A stretch of DNA of 64,000 bases from Camarhynchus parvulus (GCF_901933205.1 NC_044573.1:35622993-35686992); one strand, 5' to 3'; positions 1-11,339 are shown, counted from the stretch's first letter. Made by a program: numbers and translations. Notes: generated from the sequence alone by a model not told the origin.

Positions 1-1645
1 TTTGAAAAATAGCATGCAGAAATGATACTTATATCTACATGGTCTTACTCTGCAAATCACATATGCATTCAGAGTCACGTGTGACTTACTTTAGTGACAC
101 AATAAACACCAATTACTTCTTTTTCCTGCTCTGATGACAGTTAGACTAAGTTGTTTTCTTTTGTTCAAAAGAAATACTCTCCACATTAGAGTCATGTTAC
201 CTGTACAGAGCTATGGCTAAAGAGTAATTTAGACTGCAAAATACAGGACTTTTTTCAGATAATTGTATAGTACAGAAAAGGAAAAGAGCAAATACAGGTC
301 TCCAGCTGATTCTCAGCTTACAAGAAATTATAGACTGCTTTTCCTCCTTTAGCTCAAAAGAAGTTTGAAGTAATATTACTGAAGCTAATAGAGCTACAGT
401 ACTGTAAAAGTTTTCTTAAATAGCCAAAATTGAGGCTAAATACAGCATTTAGCCTTGTCAAAGTCTAATGTTAAATGTGAGCTCCCAACCCAGCTCTCCT
501 TACAAGCCAAGACTTGCTGCCATTTACTGATCCCATAGCTGCACACATCAGGAGCATTGCTGATCATTCAATTTACTGCCTGGCTAACCTGGACATGGAG
601 TTACAGGGAGATGTGGTGGCACTGTGGTGCTTATTGCTGGCTCAGCGATCACCTGTGCTCAGATGGCTTCATCCCCAGCAGAACACAGAGCACATCCTCA
701 CTGAAGCATCCTGCAAAGGTCCCTGCATTGCCCTGCGAGCCAATGCACCAAAGACATCCTCCATGAGACAGGGCAGCAGCTGTTTGATGAAAAGAACAGT
801 GGAGGTCTGAGTGCTGCCAGCTCTGACAGCTCAAAACTATTGTCCTTCCTCATTCAACTCCCAGGACTGACCCCAAAGTCATGAGACTTGAGCAAAAACA
901 TATATGGCAGTTTAGTTCTTCCTTTTATTTTGGTTTGAATAGTGCTATTTTGGTTCTTCTTATAGATACTCACTCTCAAACTGACTTCTCCCCTGTCCAT
1001 TAAGCCTTTAAACTCTGAGGCAGTCATGCCATCTCATCAGGGCAGCAGTTCTGCCTCCTGCATCTGTCCTGCTCCCAGCCTTCCAGCCAGCTCTCCCCTT
1101 CTCAGCCTCACCCTTTCAGCAGAGCATCCAGAGGTCTTCCCCTCTGGTGGATGGTGTACAGACTAAAGAACTTTATGTTCCTTATGTCCACCCTTTAGTC
1201 ACAAACCACAGGGGACAAGAACAGAAACAGTGCCAACTGTTTTCCCAACCCTTCTTCAAAAAGAGGGCTGTTCCTGAAAGGTGGTGTGAGATACTAATTC
1301 CTGTTTGTCACTGCTTACTCAAGTCAGTGGCTTTTCCACAGGAGCTGGGGAGGCAGCCAGAGCAGGTTTCCCACAAGCAGTGACACCATTTACTGAAGAA
1401 TCCTCAGAACTTTAGTAGTCACCTGGCTTGATTTTAAAAGGTCAGCATCTGGCTGATGCTGCTCTGTGCTGGACGAACTTCTTGTCCTTTGGAAGCAGAA
1501 ACTTCTACATGTGAAGAAATTTTGAGCTGAGATTTAGTCTGCAGTGGTGGTTCACTGAAGTCCTCTTTTAGCTGTTAAAACTTATGCAGCCAACCTGATG
1601 TGTTACTGCAGCCAAACCTGACATCCAAGACCTTGTGGAGAAGAA

Positions 1646-1664
1646 GGAGGGGGAGGGAGGGAGG
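1646..1664 (+). repeat. G-run tract, possible G-quadruplex
   Basis: Five consecutive G runs of 2, 5, 3, 3 and 2 bases are separated by single A residues. Three runs have three or more G. The spacing is compatible with a two-layer quadruplex or a bulged three-layer one. It may equally be a simple GGGA microsatellite. Confidence 0.4.
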
Positions 1665-2893
1665 AAGCAAAACCAGATAGCAGACAAATGGAAAAGTGTG
1701 GATTACCATGCTAGAGGGAAAAAAAAAAAAGAGAACACTGAAAATCAGATCTGCCATGTAAATTTGTGAGGAGTGCTTGACCTCTAGCTATTAATTTCAG
1801 ATAATACTAAATGTTTTTTCAAGAATGGTTTTATACCTCAATGATTCTATGCAAGGCGTCCACCTTTGTAGCTATATTTCCCTTGAGGTTCCTTACCATT
1901 TGCTGTACAGTAGCCAGTAATACACCGCATTTGCCCCCTGCTTGACATGACCTAAACCTCACATTTCTCAAAAGCAACTGGCTTCTGCTGTGGAATGATG
2001 CAGTTTTTGCCCTCTGTTCAACAAACCCAGCCACACACAGAGTTGTGATCTCATTCTGGAAAACTTCTGAAGGACAGTGGCCTTGTGCAGAGCAACAATC
2101 CCGAGTACTACGTCAGTTTCTCACCACTTACTCAGTCCTCACCTCCCCACACTGGTTTCAAGGTGTTTTTCTGTTCCCTAAATAGTGCGAAACAGTTAGC
2201 ATCGTTGGGATTTACAGTAATTAGCTTTTGGAAGGCTGAACAGCTCACTTGCTAGGAATGTCTTCCAAGTTAAAAAGACAATAGATGTATATGTTTGCTA
2301 CAAGAAGAGGCAGTGGTCTCACAGTTATCTTCCCAGCTAACTTCAACCTGGGGCTTGGAAACTTTTAGGCTTTATCTCAGTTTTTCTCTGAAGCACCACA
2401 GAGTTTCATTCTCATTTAATCCACTGTGGATTTAGAATACCCAAGTACTTGTGGCATTTTCTTTTCAAACACTGGGTTTCAGTTCAGGCCACTGGAGGCA
2501 CAGGAGCAGAAGCGTTTAACATTGATGTGGATCCCTTACACTGGGACTACAGCAAGCTCCAAACTCTCATCTATTTAAAACATCTATTTATTTTTGAGCA
2601 GTTTTAAATAGATGAGAACTAAAGAGGAAGGGACCGTTGTGCTCTCAACACTGGCTTTTGCCTAGAAGCGAGTACACGTAAAACCCTCCTGCTCCCCTCT
2701 CCGGCTGTGTAGCTGTGCCAAGAGCATTTAAGAGCAAAATCTCGTCAGTTTGGAGCCGGGGTCAGTGTCCTTAAAGCTTTGGAAAAGAGCAGAGGAGAGC
2801 CCTGGGAGGAGGACCTGAATTCCAAGCTATTGGATTTGCAAACTGATTCTTCACAAAGTTTCTTGGAAAGAATTCGGACACATCAGCTTCTGA

Positions 2894-2961
2894 GTATTTT
2901 AAAAGATGTACCTTCGGGTACATCTTTTAAAATACCTATTTTAAGAGATGTACCTTCGGGT
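2894..2961. repeat. Perfect 19-bp hairpin with TTCG loop plus a third direct copy
   Basis: Bases 2894-2912 are the exact reverse complement of 2917-2935, with a four-base loop TTCG at 2913-2916 closed by a C-G pair (the UUCG tetraloop class if transcribed). A direct copy of the left arm and loop follows at 2937-2961, 42 bases downstream of 2895-2919, with one A-to-G change. The right arm can therefore pair with either flanking copy. No mobile-element family is recognised. An origin by fold-back synthesis or template switching is an inference. Confidence 0.85.
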
Positions 2962-3507
2962 TATTTTGTGAACTTTGTTGTTTTTGTTTACAGTGCTGAA
3001 GGGTGAGATTAGTGGAGACACACTGGAGAAAAACGTGGGCAGTTTTGCTTATACATTAATTACGAGTATACAATTGTGGTTTGCATTTCATTCTTTACTA
3101 ATACACACTGCCTTATGAACATAGAGAAAAACAAGGAACAATACAGTCCCTCCTAATCCTGCTAAGATTTCTGCTAAGAGCAACCCCTAGCTCTCATCAG
3201 GTTGAGACGGAGGGATGTGCTTACCTTAAACGTGTGTAAGCGCTTTCATCGAGTCCCCACCTACCGAGTGAAGCACGTATATTACGCTTTTGGGGCTTTA
3301 AAGCCTCACCTCCATTGAAATACAGCAGAAAGCTTCAGCTGCTGCCGAAGCACAGGTACGGGCCGGTCTCGGGCAGACGGCAGCTCGGCACCCGCGGGTT
3401 GCAGCAGGTATTTCCGAGGCTGGCTTAGCGGCGCACACCCGGAGCACAGACCCCTGCCCTGCCCGCGGTCACCTGGCCCGGCCGGGCCCCCTCCGGCCCG
3501 GGAGTGC

Positions 3508-3535
3508 CCCTGACGTCAGGGCGGGCCCAGATTGG
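3508..3535 (+). promoter_or_regulatory. CRE palindrome, GC box and inverted CCAAT box
   Basis: A full consensus cAMP-response element (TGACGTCA) lies at 3511-3518 inside a 14-bp palindrome at 3508-3521. A GC box (GGGCGG) overlaps its right edge at 3519-3524, and ATTGG, an inverted CCAAT box, follows at 3531-3535. This spacing is typical of a proximal CRE/NF-Y/Sp1 promoter module. Binding by CREB/ATF, Sp and NF-Y factors is inferred from the motifs only. Confidence 0.65.
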
Positions 3536-3614
3536 CTGCGCGGGGCCGGCACCGGGGCAGGGGCTCCCTCCGCCCGGCCCCTCCCCTCCGCACACGCTCA
3601 CTCGCCGAGAAACT

Positions 3615-3621
3615 CATAAAG
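3615..3621 (+). promoter_or_regulatory. Weak TATA-like element (CATAAAG)
   Basis: A single AT-rich heptamer in the GC-rich promoter lies about 80 bp after the CCAAT box. If used, it would place a start site near 3645 and give a leader of roughly 420 bases. The match to the TATA consensus is poor, so dispersed initiation is equally likely. Confidence 0.3.
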
Positions 3622-3821
3622 AGGGGCTTGGGAACAGCCCGCACCGGCTCCGGGGCCGTTCCTTACACACGCACGCAGACCCCTGGCAGCTCCGGCACCG
3701 AGACATCTGCTCTCCATTGCGACCACCCCCCTCCAGCAAACACCCTTCCCCTGCTGCTCCTCCTCCCTTCCCGCTCCGGCTCGCAGCTCGGCTCGCACCC
3801 GCCGCTTCCTTTCTTCCAACG

Positions 3822-3857
3822 ATGTTTTCCTGCTCTACGGGGCGAAGTGTTTGCTGA
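3822..3857 (+). promoter_or_regulatory. Upstream ORF in the LTBP1L leader, 11 codons
   Basis: This is the only ATG between the TATA-like element and the LTBP1 start. It has A at -3, a favourable Kozak position, and T at +4. It closes with TGA after 11 codons and does not overlap the main ORF, leaving 210 bases for reinitiation. It matters only if transcription starts upstream of 3822. If it does, it would be expected to reduce scanning to the main start. Confidence 0.5.
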
Positions 3858-4067
3858 ACTTTCCCAACAGTTTGGGGGGCGGGCGGGAGGATCCTGAGGC
3901 TTTTTTCCTCCACCGCCCCGCCCGGAGCAGGTTGGGGGGCAGCGAGCGGAGGAGGGATCCGCGCCGCGGGCGCAGGTCGCACGCACCCCCGCGTCCTTTG
4001 GAGGAGAGGAAACCCTTGCGCCACGGCTCCGCGTAGCTCGCCGGCTGTAGGGATTCCCGCTGTGGAA

Positions 4068-4522
4068 ATGGGTCGGATCAGATGGGGCTTCCTCCTCCTC
4101 CTCGCTGCCTGTGCGCTTTTGTCACCAGGGCTCGCAGCTTCCGAAAAGGGCAGGCTAAGGAGGATCACGTACGTCCTGCAGCCCGGCCGGGGCAGCTCGT
4201 CTGGCAGCCGGCAGCAGCGCCCGACCCTCCTCGGGGGGGAGCAGCAGCAGCAGCGCACGTTCAATGTGCAGCTGAACACGCGCTACGGCGGCGGCGGCGG
4301 CCCCCCGGAGCGGACCCGGCGGATGAGCAAACCGGGCAGCGCCGCCGTCCAGCTCCGCTTGGGCCCCGCCGGCCAGGTCCACCCCAACTCCGCCGCTCAC
4401 GCCTCCTCCTTCGCCAAGCCGGCCCGCTTCAGCCCGCGGCTCAAGGCTCCGCCGGGCCCCCACGGCAACAGCAGCGCCGCCCTGCCCCTCCGCCAGAAGC
4501 ACCAGCTGCCGCCGCTGCCGGG
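4068..4522 (+). CDS. LTBP1: LTBP1 exon 1 (long isoform): signal peptide and basic N-terminus
   Basis: First coding exon of latent TGF-beta binding protein 1, long form, a secreted matrix glycoprotein that anchors latent TGF-beta complexes. The ATG at 4068 has G at -3 and G at +4; an in-frame GTG at 4062 is not a plausible start. Residues 1-25 are a signal peptide with a Leu/Ala-rich core, followed by the conserved GRLRRITYV block (28-36), which matches human LTBP1L. Further landmarks are CAG x4 coding Gln (4242-4253), the conserved TFNVQLNTRY block (64-73), GGC x5 coding Gly (4287-4301), a dibasic RTRR at 82-85 followed by the conserved SKPG, and an NSS glycosylation sequon at 134. The rest is Pro/Ala/Ser-rich and variable. 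The exon ends with two bases of a Gly codon before the donor GTAAGG at 4523 (phase 2). Identity rests on recalled family sequence and is strong. Confidence 0.95.
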
Positions 4523-4934
4523 GTAAGGCGCCCTCCCGTCCCGCGCGTCCTCCGCTCCAGCACCGCAGCTCCCGACCACCGCCAGCATCCCCGTCGCGGC
4601 CGCTGTCGCCCCCTCGGGAGGGGGGAGAGGGCGGGGGGCTGTCCCGGGCTCCGGGGGCACCACGGCGTTACCTGCCCGACCCGGCGCTACCTGCCCGGCC
4701 CCGGGCCCGGCGCGCCCGGAACACCCGCGGCACGTGGGGCCGGGCGCGGGGCCAGCTCCCTTATCCCGGGAATCCGCGGCGGCCCCGGTCCGGCGTGAGG
4801 CGTCGAGCTCAGTCGGGAGGATTCATTCTTCCCGCCTTTTGTGTCCCCGGCCCAGCGCCCGCCCCGCGGCCCGACTCGGGATGGGGAGCGGGGCTGCCCC
4901 GCCGGACACTGGTCCTTGTTTGCTGTTCCCGCAG
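4523..4934 (+). other. LTBP1: LTBP1 intron 1 (412 bp)
   Basis: A GC-rich intron wholly inside the CpG island, with donor GTAAGG and an acceptor ending CCCGCAG. The very short length next to introns of 15-30 kb keeps exons 1 and 2 together as one promoter-proximal unit. Long open frames here are a composition effect of GC-rich sequence. Confidence 0.9.
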
Positions 4935-5005
4935 GGTCAATGTGTGCGGGGGGCAGTGCTGCCACGGCTGGAGCAAGGCCACGGGCTCCCAGCGCTGCAT
5001 CAAAC
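4935..5005 (+). CDS. LTBP1: LTBP1 exon 2: four-cysteine (FUN-like) module
   Basis: This 71-bp exon completes Gly152 and encodes residues 153-175 plus the first base of codon 176. It carries the pattern C-x3-CC-x11-C (Cys156, 160, 161, 173) with the invariant HGWS after the double cysteine, and matches human LTBP1 almost residue for residue. The same arrangement occurs in the N-terminal unique region of fibrillins, where it packs against the first EGF module. The acceptor is CCCGCAG and the donor GTGAGT (5006). Phases (2 in, 1 out) agree with both neighbours, which confirms the splice sites. Confidence 0.95.
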
Positions 5006-8000
5006 GTGAGTAGAGTGCGGTCGGGGAGAGGCGTGGGGCAGGAGATGTGGTGGGAGCCGAGGGGACCAGGCTGGCACCTGGCGAGGTGGTGGGTGCTGGG
5101 ATCGTCTGTGGGCAAGGAGGTGCTGGCTGAGCTACAGAACCAACAGGACAGATCTAGTACTCTTTCTTCCATCCTTAAATCCCTCCTTCCTAACTTCACC
5201 TTTGCTGAAGGGTGAATAGTGGGTGTCTCTTGCGTTTATTCATAGCACAGATAATTGCCTTTTCGGAGAGAGCTTTGTGGAGGCTTTGTATGTGTGAACA
5301 TCCCCTCCCCATCCGTTCTTGGTTTTTAGGAGTTTTTAGAATGGGGGACTTAACAGGGTAAAGAATATACCAGAGGAGCACAGGTGGGGAGCAAGGAATT
5401 GCCATCTACCCACTCTGTCCCTTCCCCGGTATGACACATGAATGATCCTATGCTTACCACATGGAATTTTTGAAGCACTGAACAACGTGAAAGAAGTGGG
5501 TTTGGTGATGGTAGAGTGATGTACCTTTACTGGGATAACTAGAAACACAAAATAGGTGCATAACGCTGAACCAATCCTGCTATGCTCCTGTTGTTCTTTC
5601 TAATGGGAAAGCAGAAGAATTTCTGCTACTTTAGGCAAGACTCGGAATGATTGCTAGTGGCTAAACTGGAGTGATGTCATGAGGTCCGGAAAGACTGGAA
5701 GGGCATAAGTCTTCAGGAAACTCCTGTGAGTATCAGTGAGATTGGGCAGATCTGACACTATTGCTGTAGTTCAGCAGGACACATTGCTGTCCCTGAGAGA
5801 GCTGGAGTAAACACTGCTACACTGCTTTCGAGATTTTTTTTTCCCCAATGGCTTTTGTCCCTGTGTGGGATTTTTCACAATAGGGAGCAATCACTTTTGT
5901 AATCCTGACTAAGGTCAAGTACCTTTGACCTGCATGGACCTGTTGCTAAGAAGCAAAGACTTTATGACAGTAGTTAAAGACAAAACTTCACCATTTCCCT
6001 GCTAATTTAGACATGTATTTAATATATGCTTCTAAATTAACATTTTCAAACACATGCTGCTGTGTTAGGTTAGTCACATTTGCTTAACACCTTACAAGTA
6101 CTAGAATGTTTTCCTTCAGCTTACAGCGGTACTTTGAGGCTAACTGCAGAGCTTAATAAAAACCTACCTTAGCTTAAAGACTAATAAAAACAAAAAACCT
6201 CTTAGTAATTTCAGGACATTAAGTGAAAAATGTATTTTAACTGTGCTATTGTCAACCAATTTTATTTTCACTATTTTGAACAAAACTCAAACAATGTTTT
6301 GATTTTTTTCTTAATGTCTTTTTCTCTGTCTTCTAGTAACTTTCCAGGCAACTATTTTGTTTGTAAATTAGGTAACTTTCTTTGCTTTTTGTCCTTTATG
6401 CTTTGTCTTTTTCACTTCTCTGTTCATCACTTATCTTTTCTTTTTTATTACCTTTTATTTTTAGAGCTTTCAGTAAGGACCAAGTCAGACAATTGGATTT
6501 TTATGTGATAGCTGTGTAGAATTTAATTTAAATCCATTAATTACTTGGCTAGTTCATACAGTTACTGGAGGAATGGAGTAACAAAGTTAAAAGAAAGAAA
6601 GGTGGGGGAATTTTCTCATTTTGTGCCTCTGATATTAGGTTCTCCTTAGCATTAAATATTTTTATTCCCTGCTCTGATGCTTCTCTAATTCCTCCTAGCA
6701 GTGGTATAATACACTTGGCTTGGATTTGCTCAGTTTCACCCCTCTCTTGGCAGGCCAAGGGAAGCACTGAATGTACTGAAGTTGTCTGTTTTGTAACTTA
6801 GGCAAACCATGAGATAGCATTGACTTGATTCAGCTCACAGTCATAAAAGCCAGATATCACCTTTTCTGGAAGCTCCTGATGTTCCTTTCAGAAGAAAAGA
6901 AAATTATAACTGAACAACAGTTAACCCCTTTGTTTCCTGTAAAATTATAAGTGAGTTTTTAAAATTCAGATAGCAGGCTCTGTTGGTTTTGAGTGCCTTA
7001 TTGCAGCAGTGGATTAAGAGTGCCACAGATGCTGGCACACCTGAGCTGGCTTGATGCAAAGTTGGTTTGATTCTGCCAGGGTTTATTAGTTCAGGCTCAG
7101 TATCACTTTAATAAGCTGTTTAGTCTCTAGGGCCAGATTTTATTCTTTTGCATGGTGCAAAGCCCGAGTTAATAAACCCCAGACCCACACTGGCTCTTTC
7201 CAGAGCCAACTTCCATTTGTCTGCATTGTGCTTCCAGAACCAGAGTGCTGAGAGCCAGCTCTGATCAGCGAAGTTTATTAGCTCAGGTGTAATCCCAGGC
7301 TGGAACAAGCAGCATGTGTTTCTGCTCTGCTGCACCTGTGTGAATAAGCCTGCCTGGAACCCTCAGAAAGATGGGGTGAAGGGTAGAGGTCTGCTCTTGC
7401 AGCCAGGCTGCCTTCCCCTTCCCTTTGCCTTGCTGGGTGGTGTTTGCCAGCCCTGCTTTCTCACATGTGAGGCTGTGGCTGCTGTTCTCTTGGGTGACTT
7501 CTGTCCCCATGGTCTGGCTGGGAGCAGTGGCAGCCACGTCCCTTTTCCCTCAGTAGCAGCAGCAGGAGGTGTTTGAAATGTCTCTGTGCAGGTCAGAGGG
7601 CAGCATCTGTACAGAGGTGGCAAGGGAACTTTGTAAGTACTTTTATGTAAACTTTAGTCTGAAGCTGAACTGCCTGTTGTGTTTACATTGTTCATGTTCT
7701 CTTGGAAGCCTGACAGTCCTCAGAAGGTGAACTTCTGTCTTTCTGTGAACTGTGTGAGAGTGCCTACCATATCCAATTTAGACATGTAGGGTTTTCCCCC
7801 CTCTGTCCCTAATATTTCAGTTTTACATTGTATAAAGAACTTTTTTCAAACTCAGAGTGACTTAAATTATGAAGAGCTGCATCATTTAATTAAAAAGATG
7901 AAATGATAACGCTCAGCATTAGAAGTATTCAGAATTGCTTTATGATGCCTAACAATCAAAACCAACCTTTTTGAAGCTTTCAGAACATCCGCCTTTGGGT

Positions 8001-8600
8001 AAAGACAAAGGTGGGAAAAATTGAACCACAACAGTAAACATCTTGGAAAGTCAGAAGCACGTGAAAATGTTTAGGACAAGGCTTGTGTTCCAGTCATAGT
8101 TATCATAGGTTATAATCTGTGCAAGTGCAGTAATGAGATACCACTGAGGCTGGAGACACCATGTTTTGTTAGTACTTGTTGCATAACAGAGCTTTTTAGA
8201 AACATTAATTAGCTCTGTAACATGTCTGTAAGGCAAGTAAAGCTTAGAGAGTGGGGTTTTTATTATTTAATTTATGGAAATTAAACCACAGGTTAAACGT
8301 GGTCTTAGACAAGTTATAACAACTCTCAGGAAGGCCTGTGCTGGAAATCAGGAGTCCCACCACCCAAATGTGTGTTTATCCTGTTGAAATCTGTTGTCTC
8401 CTACTTCATTACCTACTACTAAATTTCTGTTAGTTAAAACTACTTCTACAAAATTTGCTCTTCTGCTTGTTCTGGTTTTGTTTGCTTAATGGTACAAGGA
8501 GCTGTTTTTCAAATTGGGAATGTAAGAGAAAATTATCTATTGTACGGAGAATCTGATACCTTAAAAAGATAAATGAGAAGAACCACCTTGTAGTAGTAGT

Positions 8601-8622
8601 AAACCCCTTGTAAAAGGGGTTT
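8601..8622. repeat. Short perfect hairpin, 9-bp stem, 4-base loop
   Basis: AAACCCCTT at 8601-8609 is the reverse complement of 8614-8622, with loop GTAA. It lies in intron 2 with no T-tract or other associated element. It is probably incidental. Confidence 0.5.
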
Positions 8623-11339
8623 TGTCTGGAGTATTAATAGCATTTGTTTGTGAGTGATCTCAATGTAAACTGGATGGTGAAAAAAAATGGAAAGGAGAGA
8701 GCCTGTGGTTTTTAATGGCATGAGTTCCTTACTGCAAAGGTGTAAGAAAGGCTCATAGGGCGAAGAGGTGAGGAAGTGGATTTTGGAGGAACACATTCAG
8801 AATAAATTTCCTATAGGGAGAGAAATTGCTGTCTACGTAGAACCCAGGTGTGCCATCATTGTCAATTAAGATTAAAAGGGTATTAAGTCTTTCTTAGTTG
8901 AAGGTGTTTTATGTTTGCATGCATGTATTCCATGCATAGGGCTAGTACTTTGGTGTTCTAACTAGACTGAATTCTATGAGTTTGATCATGAGCTGTCTGT
9001 CATGTGCTTGGGCACTTTGGGAAGGTCATCAGAAAATAAGAAAGCAGTCTGTTGGCTTCTTCTTTGTATTAAAATATTATCTTGAAAATTGTCTTTTAAG
9101 AAAGACTGCCTGACTCGATGTTAAATAAAGACTTAGAGGTTTAATTTATTTTTCAGAATAAGAAAATACACAACAGTAGATACTTGCTGCTGTAGAGGCA
9201 GGAGACTAGAAAGTTGTGTGAATACTTGCCCCGAGGAAGGGTCCCCTTTGTTCAGTTTTTAAATTTGCTTGGCCTCTGCCTGTGTACTGCTGTTCAGCTT
9301 GAGCCACCTCCTCCCTAAAGTCCCAGAGCTGCAGTTCTTGCTGTGGCTGAGTAAGCATGCTACAGCTCTGTATCTCCTTCAGGACTTGGGCACCTGACAG
9401 TGTGACCAGGGGCTCCAGATCACCTGAGTGGAGTATGCCCTAAGTTGCTTCCAGCTTCTGCTTCTGAATTTCTTAGGGAAGGTGCTTAGGTGTTGTCCTG
9501 GAATAGGTTAGGATCCCGACCTGGAAACTTAGAAATATACGTGAGTCCTCCAGTTTAGATGTAAAACTCTGGATCACTTTAGTATGATTTGCTTGGAATC
9601 TTTGGAATCTCTTTTTCTGCCTTCAGTACAGCTCTTAGAAAGGGGTATCCAGGAGAGCTGTACTCTTCATCATTAGAACTGAGTACTTCAAATGTTTGGA
9701 GCTGTGCTTCTTGGTGGTTTTCTGGTCACAACCAGTTCCCGAGGCTTGTGCTTAATCAGTTTTGTGGCTTTGAGTTTTACCAAGTTCTGTTTATTTACAT
9801 TGTGTATACAAAGCCTAACTGTAACATACTGTCCCCAAATGTTGTTTCTTCTCATTCTAAGACCATCATCTCAGTAAAAGCAATATCAATCTCCTTCAAA
9901 TTATGTCTAAATCAAAATTTAATATCTGCGTTTTAAAGAGACAAACTACTTTGACCCATGTGACTGACCTATACATTAGTCCTTTTTGATCTATCTGTCC
10001 TTTGATGCGGTTTTTAAACAATTCAGAGTTGAAAAACTGAAAGTTTGAGAAGCTTAGTTTTGCCTTTGTGTGCTTGCGGCTGTAATATGTAAATAAAACT
10101 TTTGCATTTCACGTACAGGAAATGGGCTTTCATAGTGGGAAAGTGCTTGTTAGGCCTTGGTAGTAATTATTCTCTGCTTTATTTTTCACTTACTGCCCTT
10201 GGGAAGGGGATAGAATGACAGGGTCCAAATTCTTGTAGTCTTTGTACATTAGCATTAGCAAGCAGCATGGAGCTGATCTATAGACAAAACCCTTTGGGTT
10301 TGATGACCTGAGGCCCAGGGCATGTGTGTTTCAGGGCTTAGTGTTTTATTTTAGGCAAGGTGTAGGCTGGTCTTGTGGAATGAACACCAATATGAGGCTG
10401 AAATACATTAGGTACGTTCTTGGAGTGCTCATGTTTTGAGTTTTGCTTTTTATTATTTAGATATATTTTTTTTTTGCATCTTAAAAGAAATAGAGTGCTC
10501 ACACCTAAAGATGGTCCCACAACACAAACCAAACCTCTGTAGGTGCAGTTGGTATGACAGCTTCATGAGAGGCTGACCTGAATCAGCAGTAATGCAGACT
10601 TTGAGCACAGTGTCTGTCTGTCTCCTGGCCATTGTTGGCAGCCAACCTCCCTCCTGTGAGACCCGGCTGTAAAAGAGCTGTGGGAAGATGGGGGAGCTGT
10701 TAGCTGCTGCCGCCTCTACACACGACCATGCCATGTGCCATTCCCTCATTTTGGTGAGGAAACTTAAGTCCACAATTAGTATGAATTGAAACCTACCCAG
10801 CCTTCTCTTTGTGAGACACTGGGGACTTTACTGGAAACAAGCTCATAATGGTACGTGGTCTGTTTAATACAAACACTACAAGTGTGTGTAGAATTAAGAC
10901 AGAACAGAAAAAAAAAAACCTTAAAAGAAATTTGTCAAGATGTTGTGCTCTCACGCTGGAGCAGATGGCAGATTGATAGTGAACTTGTTCAGCTCATTGC
11001 AGCAGTTAGTGTTAACAAAAGAAGTTTTACCTGCAGTAAAATTGTGGTAAATCTACAGTGGATAAAAAGTCCTGAACGCTTCCCTTCTTAATAGAGAATC
11101 AGAATGAACACAGAAAACTGAGGTGTTTTGGTTTTATTTTGCTTCTCTCCCTTTCAGATTGTTGACTGTTTGTTTTCAGTGTGTAACTTGGAAGTGGAGC
11201 AGAAAGCTGTCTGTGTGCCAGGGAAAGCCGTGGTTCATCCCTCAGTTGTGCACTGCCTGGTTCTGCGCAGGTGTAGGAGCAAAATGATGTATTGACAGAG
11301 AAGTGATGCTTTGATACTTGTTGCCGTGTGAAGCAATTT

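Larger units (their letters stand above)
1..3339. other. Intergenic sequence upstream of LTBP1
   Basis: No open reading frame here looks like a conserved protein; the longest are 60-98 codons with no recognisable domains. The stretch is moderately AT-rich. It contains a purine-rich G-run tract at 1646-1664, a short A-run near 1719-1730, and the inverted-repeat cluster at 2894-2961 listed separately. Nothing else is supported. Distal regulatory elements of LTBP1 could lie here, but none can be shown from sequence alone. Confidence 0.7.
3340..5020. promoter_or_regulatory. LTBP1: CpG island covering the LTBP1L promoter, exon 1 and exon 2
   Basis: GC content and CpG frequency rise sharply near 3340 and fall away just after the exon 2 donor at 5006, in contrast with the AT-rich sequence on both sides. 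The island covers the proximal promoter, leader, exon 1, the 412-bp intron 1 and exon 2. Boundaries were judged by eye. CpG-island promoters usually start transcription at several sites, which fits the weak TATA-like element here. Confidence 0.85.

Noticed and set aside
1838..1850. CR1 tail-like octamer (ATGATTCTATG)
   Set aside because: It is a single occurrence with no CR1 body on either side, so chance is sufficient.
2779..3006. 75-codon open frame spanning the hairpin
   Set aside because: It begins at a non-ATG codon, its repeated DVPSG motif is only the translated inverted repeat, and it lies upstream of the promoter.
3614..4279. Minus-strand open frame of 221 codons
   Set aside because: It lies antisense to LTBP1 exon 1 in the CpG island, has Arg/Pro/Gly-biased composition and no domain. 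It is a product of GC-rich sequence lacking stops.
4082..4798. Plus-strand open frame of 238 codons overlapping exon 1
   Set aside because: It is a shifted frame of exon 1 continuing into intron 1. The LTBP1 frame matches human LTBP1L and its splice phases; this one matches nothing.
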